This document shows, one piece after another, positions 32,330-34,226 of a stretch of DNA of 34,226 nt. This DNA is from an uncultured Prevotellaceae bacterium (GTDB lineage Bacteria > Bacteroidota > Bacteroidia > Bacteroidales > Muribaculaceae), in the NCBI GenBank assembly GCA_947254205.1, contig CAMYCE010000009.1, positions 1 through 34,226 of the forward strand, given 5' to 3'. Every line of letters begins with the position of its first letter. The stretch's first letter is position 1. The translations under genes were made by a program, and so were the position numbers. Below the pieces are notes generated by a model. That model saw only the letters and a list, made by a program, of their open reading frames with translations. It was not told the DNA's origin and made no database searches.

Positions 32330-34168
32330 ATGAAAAAGAATATCCGAAAGGTTGAATTGCTTGCACCTGCTCGTGATGCCTCGATTGCTATAGAGGCCAT
32401 TAATCATGGTGCCGATGCAGTGTATATGGGGCCTCCCAATTTTGGAGCAAGAGCCATGGCTGGCAATAGTGTTGCCGATATTGCACAGGTCACAAGTTAT
32501 GCCCATCAGTTTAATGCAAAGGTTTATGCTACGGTTAATACTATTCTATATGACAGTGAGTTAAAAGCTGTAGAAAAACTTATTTGTCACCTCTATGACG
32601 CTGGTGTTGATGCCCTCATTGTGCAGGACATGGGCATTTTGCGCCTCGATATACCTCCCATCGATTTGCATGCCAGCACACAATGCGACTTGCGAAGTCC
32701 CGAAAAAGCAAAATTCCTTGCTTCGCTGGGATTCTCGCAATTGGTATTGGCTCGCGAACTCACCCTCGGCGAGATAAAAGATATTCATCATGCAGTGCCA
32801 CAAGCATCGCTTGAGGCTTTTGTGCATGGAGCTTTGTGTGTGAGCTATAGTGGGCGTTGCCAAGTGAGCGAAGTGCTCAAAGGGCGAAGTGCCAATCGTG
32901 GAGCTTGTGCACAAGTGTGCCGACTCAAGTATAATCTTGAAGATGAAAGTGGAAACACGCTTCTTGAAAATAGGCACCTGCTCTCGTTGCGCGACTTTAA
33001 TGCAAGCAGCGAGATAGAGGCTATGCTTGAGGCTGGCGTGTCTTCTTTTAAAATTGAGGGACGACTCAAAGACGCCTCCTATGTTAAAAATATAGTGGCT
33101 CATTATCGCAAGCGACTCGATGCCATGATTCAAGCACACCCCAATCTTTATTGTAGAGCCTCATCGGGCAGCAGTTCTTATGAATTTGAACCCAATGTGA
33201 GCAAAAGTTTTAATCGCTCATTCACCCATTATTTCTTGTCGGCCCGTGCTCCCCACAATGGCTTTTCTATGGCAGCTACAAGCACCCCCAAGTCGATGGG
33301 CGAAGAGATTGGCATTGTGCTATCGGGGCATGGCGACACACTCAACATTGAGAGCAAGCAACCTCTCAATAATGGTGATGGCTTGAGCTATTTTGATGCC
33401 AATGGCAACTATGCTGGTTTTAGAATCAATAGGGTGGAGGGGCATCGTGTTCTACTCAAAGAGGCTGTTAAGGTGCCAGCAGGAGCAACGCTCTATCGCA
33501 CATTCGACAAAGGATTTGAAGATGTGCTCTCTCGATCGGCCACAGTGCGCAAAATTGATGTTGATGCTCGGTTGCGTTATGTGGGTGATTGCCTCTTGTT
33601 ATCGCTGAAAGATGAACGTGGCAATGAGGTGACTCACTCGAGTGAAGCCTTGATTGAGCCAGCTAAAAATAATCAAGAGGCACGCCAACTCGATGCCTTG
33701 AGCAAGTTGGGCACCACTATCTATCGCCTGCGCTCGGCACAATTGCTTGGTCACTTCTTTATCCCTGCATCGGTGCTCACACAGTTGCGACGCGAAGCCA
33801 TTGAGTGGCTCGATAGGGCACAACGCGTTACCTTCAAGCGTGCATTGCGCCACCCCGAGGACAAAACAGCGTTATGCTTCACTCGGCATTTAACCTATGC
33901 CGATAATGTGGCCAATCATTTGGCTCAAGAGCTTTATCTCGACCATGGTGTTCAAAGCATCGACAAGGCCATTGAGTGTGAAAGGCCACAAGGAGATGTG
34001 CCAGTCATGCACACCCGCTATTGCTTGCGTCGTGAGCTGGGGGCATGTCGCCTCGACAAGACTGCAAAGCAATTGCCGTCGCCCCTATTTTTGCGCAGCG
34101 GTGCAGTGCGATTGCGAGTGGAATGTGATTGCAAGGCTTGTGAAATGAAAATCTATGTTGCCCAATGA
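32330..34168 (+). CDS. U32 family protein (RlhA/TrhP-like RNA hydroxylation enzyme)
   Basis: 612 residues from ATG 32330; a GTG one codon earlier is possible. The U32 core (residues 7-260) begins ELLAPARDASIAIEAINHGA and has the four-cysteine signature C170, C177, C193, C197 in HGALCVSYSGRC and GACAQVC, the pattern of TrhP (ho5U34 in tRNA) and related to RlhA (ho5C2501 in 23S rRNA). The C-terminal half carries a beta-barrel-like region and a late cysteine cluster (CDCKAC). U32 proteins were once called collagenases or peptidases; RNA hydroxylation is better supported for this branch. It lies 41 bp after recQ. The 51-nt repeat end follows 7 bp after its stop. Confidence 0.92.
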   Translation: MKKNIRKVELLAPARDASIAIEAINHGADAVYMGPPNFGARAMAGNSVADIAQVTSYAHQFNAKVYATVNTILYDSELKAVEKLICHLYDAGVDALIVQDMGILRLDIPPIDLHASTQCDLRSPEKAKFLASLGFSQLVLARELTLGEIKDIHHAVPQASLEAFVHGALCVSYSGRCQVSEVLKGRSANRGACAQVCRLKYNLEDESGNTLLENRHLLSLRDFNASSEIEAMLEAGVSSFKIEGRLKDASYVKNIVAHYRKRLDAMIQAHPNLYCRASSGSSSYEFEPNVSKSFNRSFTHYFLSARAPHNGFSMAATSTPKSMGEEIGIVLSGHGDTLNIESKQPLNNGDGLSYFDANGNYAGFRINRVEGHRVLLKEAVKVPAGATLYRTFDKGFEDVLSRSATVRKIDVDARLRYVGDCLLLSLKDERGNEVTHSSEALIEPAKNNQEARQLDALSKLGTTIYRLRSAQLLGHFFIPASVLTQLRREAIEWLDRAQRVTFKRALRHPEDKTALCFTRHLTYADNVANHLAQELYLDHGVQSIDKAIECERPQGDVPVMHTRYCLRRELGACRLDKTAKQLPSPLFLRSGAVRLRVECDCKACEMKIYVAQ

Positions 34169-34172
34169 CGCA

Positions 34173-34226
34173 TTTAACCCCAATCGGTCATTAGGTCGCA
34201 ATAAGAAAATATCTTAGGCTTTTCCT
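34173..34226. repeat. Partial second copy of the palindromic repeat
   Basis: Bases 34176-34226 are the reverse complement of 12623-12673 with one difference (34195). The copy runs off the window, so its full length is unknown. It starts 4 bp after the U32 stop, in the same gene-end position as the first copy. Confidence 0.85.

Overview
The window looks like chromosome of a gut-type Bacteroidales bacterium. A Muribaculaceae- or Prevotella-like lineage would fit, but I cannot fix the genus by reading alone. The reasons are: most genes are preceded by the Bacteroidetes promoter pattern (TTG, 19-20 bp, TAnnTTTG) and lack Shine-Dalgarno sites; one exported protein ends in a type IX secretion-like tail; and several families are typical of the order (HU-CCDC81/SPOR protein, DUF3332 lipoprotein, a queuine-type Tgt without zinc cysteines, a DbpA-like helicase with a DEFD box).

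Layout. 1-1093 is the end of an integrative element: a tyrosine recombinase running off the left edge, then about 370 bp with phased TTGTAGCC repeats and nested inverted repeats, abutting the 3' end of tRNA-Ser(UGA) at 1094-1178. The tRNA has a branched, structured leader and its own promoter. From about 1180 rightward the content is core-like. 1.4-7.1 kb holds exported proteins (a T9SS-tailed protein, an unknown secreted protein, an M13 metalloendopeptidase, two lipoproteins including an FKBP). 7.1-10.1 kb holds glyS, with a second structured leader, and the luxS/MTAN pair for S-adenosylhomocysteine recycling. 10.2-17 kb holds a Fic protein with a palindromic operator, a B3/B4 protein, a YrdC/Sua5 protein, a lipoprotein thioredoxin, a DEAD-box helicase, tgt and an LptG-like permease. 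17-21.1 kb is one leftward run: cdsA, purM, a MltF-like transglycosylase and a DUF3332 lipoprotein. A 53-codon gene follows, then nucleoside phosphorylase, dprA and a thioesterase. 24-28.2 kb holds a C45-type hydrolase with two small membrane proteins, a HU-CCDC81/SPOR protein and a TPR protein. 28.4-34.2 kb is a rightward recJ-recQ-U32 cluster behind a roughly 240-nt leader.

How the genes relate. Several neighbours form coherent units: LuxS with MTAN (SAH detoxification and AI-2); Tgt, GlyRS, the YrdC protein and the U32 enzyme (tRNA/rRNA charging and modification); CdsA, the LptG-like permease, MltF and the SPOR protein (envelope); RecJ, RecQ and DprA (DNA recombination).

The most unusual items are non-coding: a roughly 190-bp palindromic repeat whose arm supplies the last codons and stop of the YrdC gene, and whose 51-nt end recurs (50/51 identical) after the U32 gene at the right edge; branched 5' leaders on tRNA-Ser and glyS; the long recJ leader; and the helically phased repeats beside the integrase. 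I saw no CRISPR array, no rRNA and no complete insertion sequence.
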